Source of the DNA: Symbiodinium natans
Taxonomy: Eukaryota > Sar > Dinophyceae > Suessiales > Symbiodiniaceae
Direction of reading: 5' to 3'
NCBI GenBank assembly: GCA_905221605.1
Contig: CAJNDS010002078.1
Span: 1 to 64,000, forward strand
Length of the DNA: 64,000 nucleotides
The position numbers and the translations under genes are program-made. This document shows, piece after piece, positions 9,407-21,637 of this stretch. The notes below the pieces were generated by a model, which saw nothing but the letters and a program-made list of their open reading frames with translations, did not search any database and had not been told where the DNA came from. Position 1 is the stretch's first letter; the number at the start of each line of letters is the position of its first letter.

Positions 9407-9458
9407 AGAGCTTGAAACCAAACACGACATACACATCAACTCGCACCTATGCTGTCAG
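9407..9458 (-). repeat. Split direct repeat A1 (element 5' end)
   Basis: A 52-bp sequence identical to 1900-1951. It marks the 5' end of the element. The promoter should lie in or near it, but I cannot identify one. The flanking base outside (9459) differs from the base that follows A2. Confidence 0.85.
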
Positions 9459-11099
9459 TTGTCTGTGGATGCTGAGGGCTGCTGGCAATGGCATGCGGCA
9501 AAGCGCTACCTGGCAGCTCCCTCACATCTTACTTGACAGCACAAATTGCTGGCGACTCAGCAAGGAAACAAGGCCCCTCTTCCCCCAGAGCAGGCGCACT
9601 TGTGAGCGCGGCGCTGAAAAAGGCTGATCCAAGACAGAGCCACTGCAAGGTCGGGATTCGGCCTGAGCTGTTCCGGCAGGATCTAGGCACAGGTCTGGGT
9701 AGCCGGGCCTTGGGCCCTTGGGTTTCTCAGCCGAGGCCTCACGGCTGTTTAGGGGTCGGGCTCCTGAAGTCTCCTTTACGGCTGAGGGCTTCGCGCCAGC
9801 GTTTCGTCTTGAAAGCTTTGAGGGAGTTCGCGGCTCAAGCGTTTGCATGTGACCTGCGACCCTACAAGTAGGATGTCAAGTCTCAGACTGCAGGTCAGCT
9901 CCCGAAAGTTATGTCCTTTTGGGTCCCAATAAAGAGACCCATGTGATACTTAGGGCACCCAACCTAGTCAAGAGGGTGGTACCTTTGGCCCCCCTTTCAC
10001 TCACAACAAGCATGCTGAGGGCGAGGCCCAGAGTCGGATGCAACCTTTTGCCAGGGTTGCTTTTTGGAGCGACAATCCACTGACGCAACTGACGCAACCA
10101 TCTTGCAACATGTCAGAATGGTCTAGTTCAGGCCACGCTGCAGCAGCAGCCACGCGAGCAGGATGCCGACACATTCCGCGCATGAGACGATCAGCATCTC
10201 CATTGCCGGGCTGGTCCAGTCACCCTCCATCTCAGTGAAAATCCTCTGGTTTATGATGCTGCATGCTGTCGCGAAATTGGGTACAGATGCTTCTACCAGT
10301 AGAACTGTTGACCCAAGGGCTGTTTATGGCTCCAGGGCTGTAAGGGTTAGGGCCGAGAGGGTGGCGAGGGGATCTGTGCAACCAGGCAGCTGCGTAAACG
10401 CCTTGGGACTGCAGAGGAGAGTTGCCATCGAAAGCATGGTCACTACGTCTTGCCGCGTCAGCCTGCTCAATACAAGCCATGAAGCGAAGGTAGTGCCGTA
10501 AAACAGGTAGTTCATCAGAAAGGCCAGGTATGATGCCAGCACCAGTGTCCTGCAATCCCCGAATGCACTACACACTTGGGTCGATGGATCTCTGCTATGA
10601 AGGTCCAGAGAACTTTTGGCGCATTTCCTGCAGTGGCCACCATGGACAATGGTGTGCCAAGTGGATGTCAACGTCTTGGATGAGGCAGAGCATGTCTGCT
10701 GGACCTCTTCAATTTGCGCGTTTGTCTCGCAAGCTCTGAGACTGAAGCTGGGAGATTTCACGTCTCAAGGATTTGTTTGTGCTAGATTTGCTAGGTGCAA
10801 CCTGTGCAATTCCAAAGTGCTGTGCAGCCTGAACCGAGCTGAGCGATCCATTGCTCAGCTTTTTTGATCACAATTCTGCAGCGCAGCTGCCTCAATGTCG
10901 ACGTCATCTTTTCCATGAAGGCGCTGCATCCTGGCCTCAGTGTGACGGGAAACTGAAGTGACCTCACGAGACCGGTTGATCGACCACGTGTCGCATGGCT
11001 CCACGATTCTAAACTCAACGGAAACAGGTGCACATGGCCTACACTGTCTCGTACACGATCTGCACGACCGGAACCGAACCCTTCCATTCTTGACGTGCA
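9459..11099. other. Intergenic, no gene recognised
   Basis: Overlapping frames exist on both strands (for example 9522-9848 on - and 10324-10761 on -) without domains or convincing splice-site framing. Nothing here continues the retrotransposon repeats. Confidence 0.4.
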
Positions 11100-11965
11100 T
11101 CATCGACATACATACATACATACATACACATACATACACATACATACACATACATACACATACATACACATACATACACATACATACACATACATACACA
11201 TACATACACATACATACACATACATACACATACATACACATACATACACGTACATACACATAAATACACATACATACACACACATTACATGATACATACA
11301 ACATACACATACATACACATTTACACACACTACAACATACATACATATACATACACATACACATATACCTACATATATACAATTACATACTATACATATA
11401 CATATACATACCATATATACATATACATACATATACAGATACATACATATTACATATACATTACATATTCATATACATATACATTATACATACATATACA
11501 TACATAATAGATACATGTACATACATATACATAATACATATGACATACATATACATACATATTACATACATATACATTATAGATACATATAGATACATAT
11601 ACATTACATATACATATACATACATATACATACATATACATACATATAGATACATATAGATACATATACATACATATATACATACATATACATACATATA
11701 CATACATATACATAATATACATACATTATACATACAATATACATACATATACATACATATACATACATATACATACATATACATACATATACATACATAT
11801 AGATACATATAGATACATATACATACATATACATACATATACATACATATACATACATATACATACATATACATACATATACATACATATACATACATAT
11901 ACATACATATACATACATATACATACATATACATACATAAACATACATACACACATGCACACATA
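11100..11965. repeat. CATA/CATACA satellite, about 0.87 kb
   Basis: Long arrays of CATACA and CATATA units with interspersed GATACATA variants, ending in a CCTCCCT-type run. All open frames here (Met-Tyr-Val-Cys repeats on -, His-Thr-Tyr-Ile repeats on +) are products of the repeat. Confidence 0.97.
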
Positions 11966-14900
11966 CATCCCTCCCTCACTCCCTGCCTCCATCCACGCAT
12001 GCACGCACGCATTTATACACACGCACACATACGCATCATTTCATGTGGCACCCTACCGGTCGTAGGAACCATCTACAGCACGCTTGGGAGAGTCTTTTTG
12101 GAGAGACCGGGAAAGTCATTCAACGTTGTTGGGCAGGTCTGGGCAAGCAAGACCCTTCCTGCTCCAAGCGCAAGCTACAAGTCTTCCGGCCAAAGCCCCC
12201 AACAGGCCGAACGAACGGCCGCTGACACTTCCTTGTGCCTCTGCTACACGAATGCCCCACGTGTGCCCTCAAGCATTCCAGAAATTGCGCCGCTGCGGGG
12301 GACTAGGCTACCAGGCCAGCAACTCTTTGAGCTCCTGGTGCTTCCCACTGAGCTGTAGCCAGCTGGGCGACTCCTGCACTAGGAGTCCTCGGCCGGCTTC
12401 TTTGCTTCTGTGCTTCTTTGCTTAAGCAGGTTCGGCTGTGCACCCAACGAAACGTGAAGCAACCACATCACCGCGACAACTTGACACGCGCTGCTTTGGC
12501 GACGAGGCGCCCAGCGGGCTCATGATGAAGGCAGGCAGCACGCCCCAAACGCACAAGAGTCGCCACGGCCCCTGAGGTAGTACAGCCAAGCAGCACGCTC
12601 GTGAAGTGGGCACAGTAGACTTGTGACAGTACAGTACATGGGAGATGTTGCACTATTTATGTCACTTCTCCTAGGAAGGCGCCCCACCCTGCTATCTTGG
12701 GATCCTTTCTGCTGTTCTCCCTTCCCCCGGATTTGCAAGTGGAAAGGCCCACAGATAAGATATCACTGCGAGCAAGGGATTCAGCGAAATGCAGGTGAGG
12801 AGCTTGGAGGTTTGGCATGAAGAGCAGCAGCCCAAGAGCTGTCCAAGCCTCTCCAAGCCTCGAAAAGAATCAACGACTTTGCAGGCTACAATTGCAGGAC
12901 CCGCAGGTTTATGCCTTTGAGCTGCCGCCTAGCAACACGTAGGCGAAGCCTGTGGCGTTGCTAAGGGGCCCTCTCTGCTGGGTCGGCGTGGCCTGCCAGA
13001 TTGGGCAAGAAGCAAGGACCCAGTAAAGAGCATAACAGGCAGGCTCGGGCAACAGCGAAAAGTAAAACAGCAATCTGTACCATGAGCACGCTGCAAGCTT
13101 TGCAGGATGGCCGCAATGTGTTGTGGGACATGATCGCCACTGGTAGGGCTGGACATATTGATTGGCCAATGACTTCTAACCTGGCTACAATTCGGTTCAA
13201 TGGGCTGGTGCCCTCCACATTTGAACTTTCTTGAAATAGTGGCACGGAAGATGCAAACAAAAAAGAGTAGCCGGAGTTCCCCTACTTTTCGGGCCTCCGT
13301 CAGCAGCGTGACTGCGGACGGTCCGCCGATGCCGATGGCACAGCCCAAGCTGATCCTCAAAAGGAACTCCCGCTATCAGGGGAATCTGATGTTCCGAAAG
13401 GGCAAGTGCAAACGAAGCTGATGCTGTGAACTGCTTTAGCGAGATACAGAATCAAACATCTTCAGCGGGGCTCACTGTTTCATTCTATATACAACTTTTC
13501 ATGTCGTGGCAGATGACTGCAACGTGCCAAGTTATCATCTTCCGGCCATCGATCACTATGCCTTCGCGCAAAACGCAAGCCAGAAGGGCACACCAATTTC
13601 TGGGTGCCCTCCGCCTTACGTCATGTCTCTGGGCAGGAACCGTGTGTAGGAAGGCTTGTCCTGGACTCCCGGACTGCGGATAAGCGTCTGAATGAAAAAG
13701 AGCTCGCCGATTGTCTGCACGATCCTACAGTTGGTGCAAAATTCAAGTTTCAAGTCCGAATATGCGAAACTGCTTTGAGGCATACCGAATCGGTCATTGA
13801 GCAGGTCATCTTTATGGGCCAGCATCAGTCCAGGTTTGGATGTAACAGTGCACATCGCATGTCCCATGGCAAGGGAGAAAGCTGTACATAAGCTGCACTT
13901 AGAATGCATCCAGGGTACGAGCAAGCCAGTCCGAAAACGCTGACGAGGCAGAGGGAGACCATGCAAATGCGGCGGCGCCCAAACCTGGTGCGAATGTCTG
14001 TGAATATCTGTGGATCACGTGGTCTATTCTCAAAAGGCAAGGGATGGTCTCCCAACATGTCCGCATGCTTGTCTCCATGTTAGCAGGGTGCGCCTGCTAC
14101 TCAAGGGCCCACTCAGCAGGTTCCCCATCTGCATGCCGGCAAAGGAGCTCGACCTGACTCTGTGACTCTGTGCCGACTCCTGGCTGAAAGCTTCGGTTAC
14201 ATGATAAAACACACCTGCAATGGCTGGGATCGGGACACGAGGAGGCCCCGGGCCATGCGCTCCATCCGGAGCTCGGGGCCCAGGGCAGCTACGATAGCAG
14301 AGACCAGCCTGGGAGGTTGCGAAGACACTGCTGCGCTGTGCGGCAAAGGGGACGCTTTGAGGACCGGCTTGGTTTCTGGATCTGGCCCATCATACTTCCA
14401 AAGTTCCAGCAAGGTGGAATAAAGCAGCCAGACTCAACGGTGTACGAGACACATGGACTGCACGTGGCCAAGCGACAGCATCTCAGCGCCGTCTGCCAAC
14501 ATCACTCCAGAACAGAAGAGTGCGACCAGCACATGGTAAAGACCTACCTCGGAATCTATCACATCGCGTTTCCTTCGTCCGAAAACGTTTCTTTCGTGTG
14601 AAAGCGCACAAAATACCGCACAGCTCAGGTCTCAGAGCTGTTGCAAGTGCACCAGGAGAATTGGGCTGGGAATCCCACACCCAAGTCGTCCAGAACCTGT
14701 GGTGTCCGCGACATATGCCACAGCTATGCTCTTGCGCCCTCGTCATGCGGCCGCTTCCCATTCCCCCTTGCTCAGGCCGAGAGGCTACGCTCAGGTCTCG
14801 GCCAGATCTGGTCATGGCTCAACTGGGGGGGGGGGGGGGGGCTCAGAAAATGTCGTGGCTGAAGGATCTGAAGCGATCTTCATAGTGGTCTTACCGCGTC

Positions 14901-17776
14901 AGTTCGATTGCAGCTAGCATTGCCCCGATGTGTGCCGATGGCCCTCAACCCTTCTCGAGCTCCGAGTTCCCTGAGCATGCATGAAGGTTCTCGGTTCTGT
15001 TGTCAGCTTCTGTTGCCTCGTGCTCTAGCCAACCTCTACCTCACCACAAGAGCCGCGCATTACATCACAAACAATGCCAAAGCAAGAGCGCACGAGGCAC
15101 AACGCGCGAGTCGGCAGGCCGATTCATGTAGGACGATGTGAAGACGATGTGAAGCAACGATTCCGAGGGCGCCACGACCCTGATCCCACGTGGATCTTGC
15201 ACTTGCCACCGGAACTGATGCGAACAAGCCGCAACCAAAACCTCACTGGTTCATCCCAAGACCGGCCGGACCACAATGGAACTGAAGCCAGCATTGCCAA
15301 GTCTGGCCATGGGATCCCTTCAATGAGGCCAAGGCCATTCTTCATCTCCAGGCAGCTTCTCCGTCCTACGCTGACAGCAGGAGATCATGTCAGAAGAGGT
15401 TGGGCGCGTCTCCTATACGGCCACGGGCACTTGAAGGGGACGCAGAAAAAGGAGTCCTCACAGGCTCTCGCCCTGAAGATGACAGCAGCCACCTCCACTC
15501 CGGATAGCATCAACTCAGAATGTGCCGCCGGCTGTCTGCACAAGCTCTTCAGCAAGAAACAGAACTTTTCCGAAGCACAAGCATGCTTTTGTTTTCGGTG
15601 TGAAAAAAACTTGACAACTTGGAGCCACATCTCATGTCAACAAACAGAAAAGGAATAAGTTGTTACGCGGGCACTGCCACCTAAGAACTGTCGTTGCTCT
15701 CAATTGCTCTCTGAAGCCATCCCAACTCAAGCTGGTCTGCTCAAGGATGAAATGATCTCGAGAACCCTGCGGGGTCAGCTCCCGGAAGCACAACTTGCGA
15801 CCGTAGGGAGAGAGCACGAGGCGCGGCAGGGGAACATGCTCACTGAGGGTCCGGCCTGTCTTCGACGATGCTTGCGACGGCTTCGGGCGCCTCGCCTGAG
15901 GCTCGGAGGATGAATGGGATGAGATGGCTTGGATAGGCAGGGCCCAAAAACCGTGGAAGCCATAATATCATGATCATAATGAGACAACTGCAGCTTGGAT
16001 CCAGAGAGAGAGAGAGAGGTAGCTTCCCGACTCGACCCTCACTCTGCTCAGCTCTTGGGCGCCAGCTGCTTCCTTCCCGGCAGTGAAAGGCTAAGGAGAG
16101 GTTGCGTTTCCTCTGTGCACCTGCGTTCTCTCATTGCAGGCTGTAAAGTTCAAAATTGAGCTGTGGCCTGAGCCATCTTAGCAATCTTAGCCGCTCAAAA
16201 AATGTTCATCACTTTGTCATGAAAAGAGAGATCAATCCACAGAAACGAGGCTTGGCCTGGCTTCACGCGCAGCCAGATGCGCAATGCCTTCTTGAGAGCC
16301 AGCTCCTCTGGCAAATCGCAAAAAAAACTGGAAGAACAATGGAACGTGGCATCTCCCCAGCTTTTCAAGTTCTCTCTGCTGGACATCAATCTACGGGGCG
16401 GTCTAGTCTGCTGAGGTTTCGACCCAGCCCACATCCTGCCTCAGCAAAAATCCCAACAAGGCCGAACCCGGACTTTCGCCAGGATGTATTTTCACCAGGA
16501 TGCGCCAGGAGATGCAAAACTCATCCAAAACTGATGCAAACTTGTGTGATGCCACGGCCATTCTCGGCCATTCTGTCTGGGCCCTCTGCCACTCGGAGGT
16601 GGCAATGAGGGTCTTGCACCTTAGATCCGAATCATTCAGCTTCGCAGTCGTCTATCAGTGCAACAGTTTGCTGTGCTTAAAGGCGGAGAAGCCGTTATCT
16701 GAGGTAGTAAGGCACCGGCTGTAGCATCGTTGACATCAGAAAAGCCTCGTCTCCACTCACAAGTCACTTAAGGCTTTCTCGGACAAGCGACGCTTTGCCG
16801 TGCCTCTGCGGTGTGAGGCAGCCGCCGGACAGACTGCTCCTGAATGCCAAGTTTGCCCTGGCTTCATGGGATGCTGGAAAGCCAAGGCTGAAGGATACAT
16901 GCCTCGTCATTGCGCAACAAACGATCCAAAAGTGATACGAGCAACCATGATCACTGTCCGCTTGCAGGCTTAGTGGCCTCGCGCAATGCCCCGCCCTTAC
17001 ACCCCTCCCCAACCAAAGGCCCTGTCCTGCTCCTGATGTCCGGCTCTCCTGGACAAAGGTGATTCTAATGGACTGTAAGTTGTTGTGTCGAAACTGAGGA
17101 GTTCCAGCGTTTAGGCTAGATGGAGTGGCCCGTGCGGCGAGCGCCGCCGACCTTCTCTCGAAGCCTAAACTCGCGTTCTCGCCCAAACGTGGCCGTGAAA
17201 GCTCGCCGTCCATCACTTCATGGTCCATGCGTTCGCGAGATGTGAAACACTCGTCGCTTTTGGACTTCTGGGCTCGCGAGATGCGAAACAGTCGTCGGCG
17301 AAACTGTCATCACTTTTGGATGTCGGGGTCTTGGAGTGTTCTCTTCGTGCCACCATGGTCTCTCACTGCTTGGGGCCCACGCTGGAATAAGAGGAGAGAA
17401 CAGGGCCGTTGGTCATGTCGCTATACACCCTGCAAGCCCCCACACGCCCTCCTGACCCGAAAGGACTTTAAACCTAAAATGCCCCGAAGCCAACAAGCTC
17501 TAAACTTGCAAACTGACAAACCCCATGTGCAACCGCCCAAGGTGGACACGCCGCGGAAAACGACACATGAAAACAAAAAACATCAAAGCATGTAAAAAGG
17601 AAGGCAGAACAGAAGAACAGCCCCCGAAGTCAAAGGGCGGGACTTGAGGGTGGCCAAGTTCAGGAGTCTACGATGGCTCTGAGGCGAAAGGGAGGCCTAG
17701 TGCCCAGTGCCTGTGGCTCACAGGCCTAGTGGGGCTTGCCATAAGGTGATTGTGCGCACAAAACGAAGTCCTCTGT

Positions 17777-17780
<4 letters not shown>
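11966..17780. other. Gene-poor stretch with unassigned ORFs
   Basis: I find no recognisable domain on either strand. The longest frame is 15074-15658 on + (194 codons), without family resemblance. A 17-base G run lies at 14825-14841 and a short GA run near 16003-16018. Short exons of unknown genes could be hidden here; I cannot support any. Confidence 0.35.
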
Positions 17781-17824
<44 letters not shown>

Positions 17825-17857
17825 AGGGAGAGAAAGAGAGAGTGTGTGTGTGTGTGC
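17781..17857. repeat. (GA)n/(GT)n microsatellite
   Basis: GAGA run grading into GTGTGT. Frames across it (Leu-Ser repeats on -) are artefacts. Confidence 0.95.
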
Positions 17858-19012
17858 AGGTTGGGCCTGCAAAGTCTTTTGGGGACACTGATGGCTCCTG
17901 CCGCGTCGCTCCGTTTGTTCCAAAAGCCGCTGGCGGATCTGGCCATTGGGGGAACGTTTGGGCTTTAAGGTCCTGAGAGGACCCTTCGAGCTGGAAACTT
18001 CTGTTCCAAAGTACACCACTACCGTGGGCAGCCAAGTCTTGATCAGGAATCTTACACGAGCACTGTGCTCAAACTCCGAAACGCAATTGCAATCCATCTT
18101 GGTGGCCAGGCCCGGTAGGGCAACACAACCGGTTACACCCACAACCTACAAGGTCCTATACGAGCTGCGCAAGGACCCAATTCAGCTGTTCACACTTCTG
18201 GCCTCTGCCCAGTCTTGTGCCTCAACGTCAAGGCTCTCCGCCAGTAGATTCGTCTGCTCCGTCTCCTGCTCCCCGCTGTGTCAAGAGGTGTGGTCAACCG
18301 GCGCAGCAAATTAAAAAAACAAGAAACACTTGCTCTACAGTCACTACAGCCTACAGCGGGTATTCTCACGCTCATGACATTGTCCGACAGGACTGGAGCA
18401 GCGCGGTTCGACCGTTTTTTATCGCTGCGTCTGCTCGTGACTGGGCGCGAGGCATTCCGAAAAGCACGGTGCTGGTCGAGCTCCGAGAATAAGGAAACCG
18501 CCACTATCAGCCACTCTTGAACTTCAGGGCAGCCACCGGTATTGTAGCTACTCCCTGCCTTCCCTGCCTTGCACGGCTACACCGTGGCGAGCACGATGAG
18601 CACGCACATGTCACATGTCACGGTTTGAAAAACTGAGTTCAATCACGAATTGTCTGAGCGGCCACTTGAGCTAGCTGGCACTCGATCTCAAAGGCTTGGA
18701 CGTGCAGCTCCGTGCCCAGCATGAAGGCTTCAACGGCACGAAGCGCAGGGTCTGGAAGGTCCATGCCTTTGGGCCCAGTCAGACTGTACAGGAACCGCAC
18801 CGCCAAGGCATCCATCGCAAGCACCTCGCAGGGCTTAAAAAGGTCCCTTAGCTACCCGGCACGGAAACACAAGAACCTTACTTCTAGAAGGGAGATCTCA
18901 ACTCCACCTGTGGAAGCGTACACCACTGCCGCACCTCAGGCCGTGTGATGCTTCGCAGCTCTTGGCTGTGACATGAAGATGTGGACAGGCCCCGCACAGG
19001 TCTTAGTAAGGT
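17858..19012. other. Intergenic, no gene recognised
   Basis: Only short overlapping frames on both strands, with no motif that I recognise. Confidence 0.35.
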
Positions 19013-19765
19013 TTAGAAAGTTGAACGATACGACGATACGTACTGTTTAACTGTAGGGTTTCGCATGGCAGCTGAGGCGGCCGCCAAGTCCATCTGGGAT
19101 GCCCAGATGCTCGGCGCCAACAACGCCAATGCATCCCACATGCTTTGCTGAAACGGGGCAGTCGCCGCATAGTCTGCCAACAACCCGGGCAGGTTCTTCA
19201 TTCGTAGGTAAATGCATCTGATCTCCCGGCGCACTGTGCTTATAGCAGAGCGGGCGTTTGTCTTCAGGAGCAGCTTCGTGACCTCAAGGCACTGTAGCTT
19301 CACCGATAGCAGGTGCACCCGTGGTAATTCACGGATCAGGCGTCGAAGAAGGCACGTGTCCAGCGAGGCTGGGCAGGGTGTGCCCTGCTCCACATGAAAA
19401 TGCAGGAAAGCCTCCACCTTGAGCTTGTCCCTGAGCCCTGCGTGCAAGGCGATCTGGAGTTTGTCGATGCTCAGCCTATCCGAGAGCTCATCCTCAAGGA
19501 GCATGTCCATTCGAATCCGACATTTGGCCCCTTGGGCGGACAGAGTCCGCACAGTCCCCAAGTAACTTGGCCAGTCTTCTGTCAACGAGGCCCTGCAAGG
19601 TCGACATATCATTCCATCGAGCAGTGAGTTGCCCCATCTGTCTCGTAGTTGCGACAAGTCTTGGCCATCATCGAGCGCTTGCCTCACTACGTCTAGCTCC
19701 ATGCTGAAGCGCCAGCCATTTCCAGGCGAACGGTCTGCTTGGCAGGTGTCTCGCCGGGTAGCCAT
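19013..19765 (-). CDS. Intronless ORF of unknown function (250 residues)
   Basis: An uninterrupted frame from an ATG at 19765 (MATRRDTCQ) to TAA. It reads like protein throughout, with mixed charged and hydrophobic helices (MELDVVRQALDDGQDLSQL, DKLQIALHAGLRDKLKVEAF, SVKLQCLEVTKLLLKTNARS). The N-terminal DLSQLRDRWGNSLLDGMIC loosely resembles an ankyrin repeat turn, but one weak repeat is not enough for a call. No signal peptide or membrane segment. An earlier in-frame Met (7 codons upstream) is possible. It could be a single-exon retroposed gene, as is common in dinoflagellates, or the large exon of a split gene. Confidence 0.45.
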   Translation of the reverse strand: MATRRDTCQADRSPGNGWRFSMELDVVRQALDDGQDLSQLRDRWGNSLLDGMICRPCRASLTEDWPSYLGTVRTLSAQGAKCRIRMDMLLEDELSDRLSIDKLQIALHAGLRDKLKVEAFLHFHVEQGTPCPASLDTCLLRRLIRELPRVHLLSVKLQCLEVTKLLLKTNARSAISTVRREIRCIYLRMKNLPGLLADYAATAPFQQSMWDALALLAPSIWASQMDLAAASAAMRNPTVKQYVSSYRSTF

Positions 19766-20698
19766 GGCTCCGCGACAGAGGCACACTCAATCACATTCAA
19801 GCCAAGCACATCCAGACACGTCGATTCTGATCTCTCTTGGACTCTGTTGGACTCTCCGTTGTTCACAGCAGAAGACTAAACTCTGGCTCCAAGGCCACTT
19901 CAAGGCACCGCAGCGAGCTCCTCTTCTGGAGCCTCCCAGGCTGCGCCCGAGCCTTCCAAGTCCGGTCTACTGCTGAAGGAGAAGTTTCGGTTCTTTGCTA
20001 ACCTGATGTCTTTGCCTGAACCTGAGATTCTGAGATGTCATTCTTTTTCTAGAATCTGACAGCACACGATCTCAGCCAGAAGGGGCCCCGGCGGACCACG
20101 CTCTGGGCATGTGCAGCCACTCGGATGTCCTGCAGAGCTCTGTTTAACGCAAAGCTGCTTTTTAGCAGGGTCTAGTTAGTTCTTCAAACTTGTAAATATG
20201 CGTGGTGTTTGGTTTCTGACGTTTTGGGGTATTCATTCCAGAGAAATTACTGCACGAAGCGATGGCACACAGCGAAACTGACCCAGGAATGGCTGCCAAT
20301 CCTGTTGGTGCAAACTGCCTTCCTCACCGACCGCGAAGCAGCTATAGCAACAGACGCTTCCTGTGCCCCAAGTTCAGGCCCAAGTCCTGGCAGGAGGGCA
20401 ATGTACATCTTGGGGCAGTGCAAGCATGTGCTGGTCATCGTAAGCTCAGCACGCGTCCTTCAACACGAAGTTCTATGTCAGATGCTTCCGAAGGGATCGA
20501 GCTGCTGCCTGACGCAATATAATGAAAAATGAGAATAAATAAACCCGTGCATCTCTTGACACACTGAGGCTGGAACCCAAAGGAGGCGTTTGATGAAGCG
20601 GAATGCAGAAGGACAGCTCTTGTGGCCACCTCATTATGGCAGGGTTGCTTGTGGAGCGTCTATGAAGGATGGGTGCTTTGAACACAGTGAAGGTCAGC

Positions 20699-20700
<2 letters not shown>
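19766..20700. other. Intergenic, no gene recognised
   Basis: Short overlapping frames only. Nothing supported. Confidence 0.35.

Positions 20701-20768
<68 letters not shown>
20701..20768. repeat. (CA)n microsatellite
   Basis: A CACA run with one CCCG interruption. Confidence 0.96.
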
Positions 20769-20769
<1 letters not shown>

Positions 20770-21637
20770 CTTCTTGTTCGGAAGCCTGCATTTTGATTTT
20801 CGAGGTCTACTGCTCGACTTTGCGCCAGCTGAGCTCCGCTGGCGGCACTACAAGTTTGTCTACAGCATCCCATCGCCAGAACCTTGAAGTGCATGCAACT
20901 AACGTACGCCAACCAACGCCAGCCATCGTTCCAGTACTTTTCAGAAGCTGCAAAGTCGCGGGATGGAGAGCTACAGCCAGCGGCTACGCAGCTACAAATA
21001 CAACCCTGCCATGGGTGCCAGCATGTGCCAGCTTTGGCTAACAGTAGTGGGACCTGCAGACGGGAGCTGCCTTGCCAGCAGAACATGTCCCGGCTTGGCG
21101 ACCGACTCCCCAGGTGGCGCCGCACCGCGGAGGACGGCGGCGACTTCCTGATGGGGTTTGCTTTGAAAAAGTGTTCTGCAACGCTCTGCGAATGCTCTGC
21201 AAGGAAGGAGCATGCAGCAGTGCAGGTTCCAGCCAACGAAGAAACATGTACAATCTCCCATCGGTTCCGATCCTGGGGACCCTTTGCAAAGGATGCGGGC
21301 TCTCGCCGTGTGGTTCCCCAATGCCTCAAAGCACGTTTAGGACGAGCGGCTTTCTTGTGCCTTCAGCTTCCTATCTAAGTGAGTGAGTGGGGTGTTGACA
21401 AGCGCTGCATTGTCTTTGACTCATCTTGGACAGCAGGCGCCATGTCCTGTCAGTTTTGATGCTGAGTGCAAAACCTCCATATGCTGGAAGGAAGGGACCT
21501 TGGCAAGCACCGCTGTCTGCGATACTTGAAATGGCTTAGTGCTCTTTGGAGTTTACAAACGACAACTCCCGGCAGGCTCCAAGGAGCTAGTTTTCGTGAT
21601 AAGGTACCCAAGCACTGCACGTTCCTTTTCCCAACTT
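20769..21637. other. Region downstream of DPH5, no gene recognised
   Basis: Contains the 3' side of DPH5 and overlapping frames without domains (for example 20884-21378 on +). Confidence 0.3.

Larger units (their letters stand above)
1777..9458 (-). mobile_element. Tyrosine-recombinase retrotransposon (DIRS order, Ngaro/PAT-like split direct repeats)
   Basis: Seen: a 52-bp sequence at 9407-9458 (A1) recurs exactly at 1900-1951 (A2), and a 97-bp sequence at 1948-2044 (B1) recurs exactly at 1777-1873 (B2). Read on the minus strand the order is A1, coding region, B1, A2, B2, the split-direct-repeat arrangement known for PAT and Ngaro elements of the DIRS order. Between them lie two gag-like ORFs, an RT, an RNase H, a methyltransferase-like domain and a tyrosine recombinase; there is no DDE integrase and no long terminal repeat. 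B1 and A2 share the 4 bases CTGA, so a B2-A1 circle junction would recreate the B1-A2 junction. A 26-bp spacer (1874-1899) separates A2 from B2, which is unusual. The copy is damaged: an amber codon in the RT and at least two frameshifts. From memory, related proteins are common in Symbiodinium-type genomes. Confidence 0.88.

Noticed and set aside
11100-11965. ORFs of 100-180 codons rich in Met-Tyr-Val-Cys
   Set aside because: They are translations of the CATACA satellite and appear in several frames at once.
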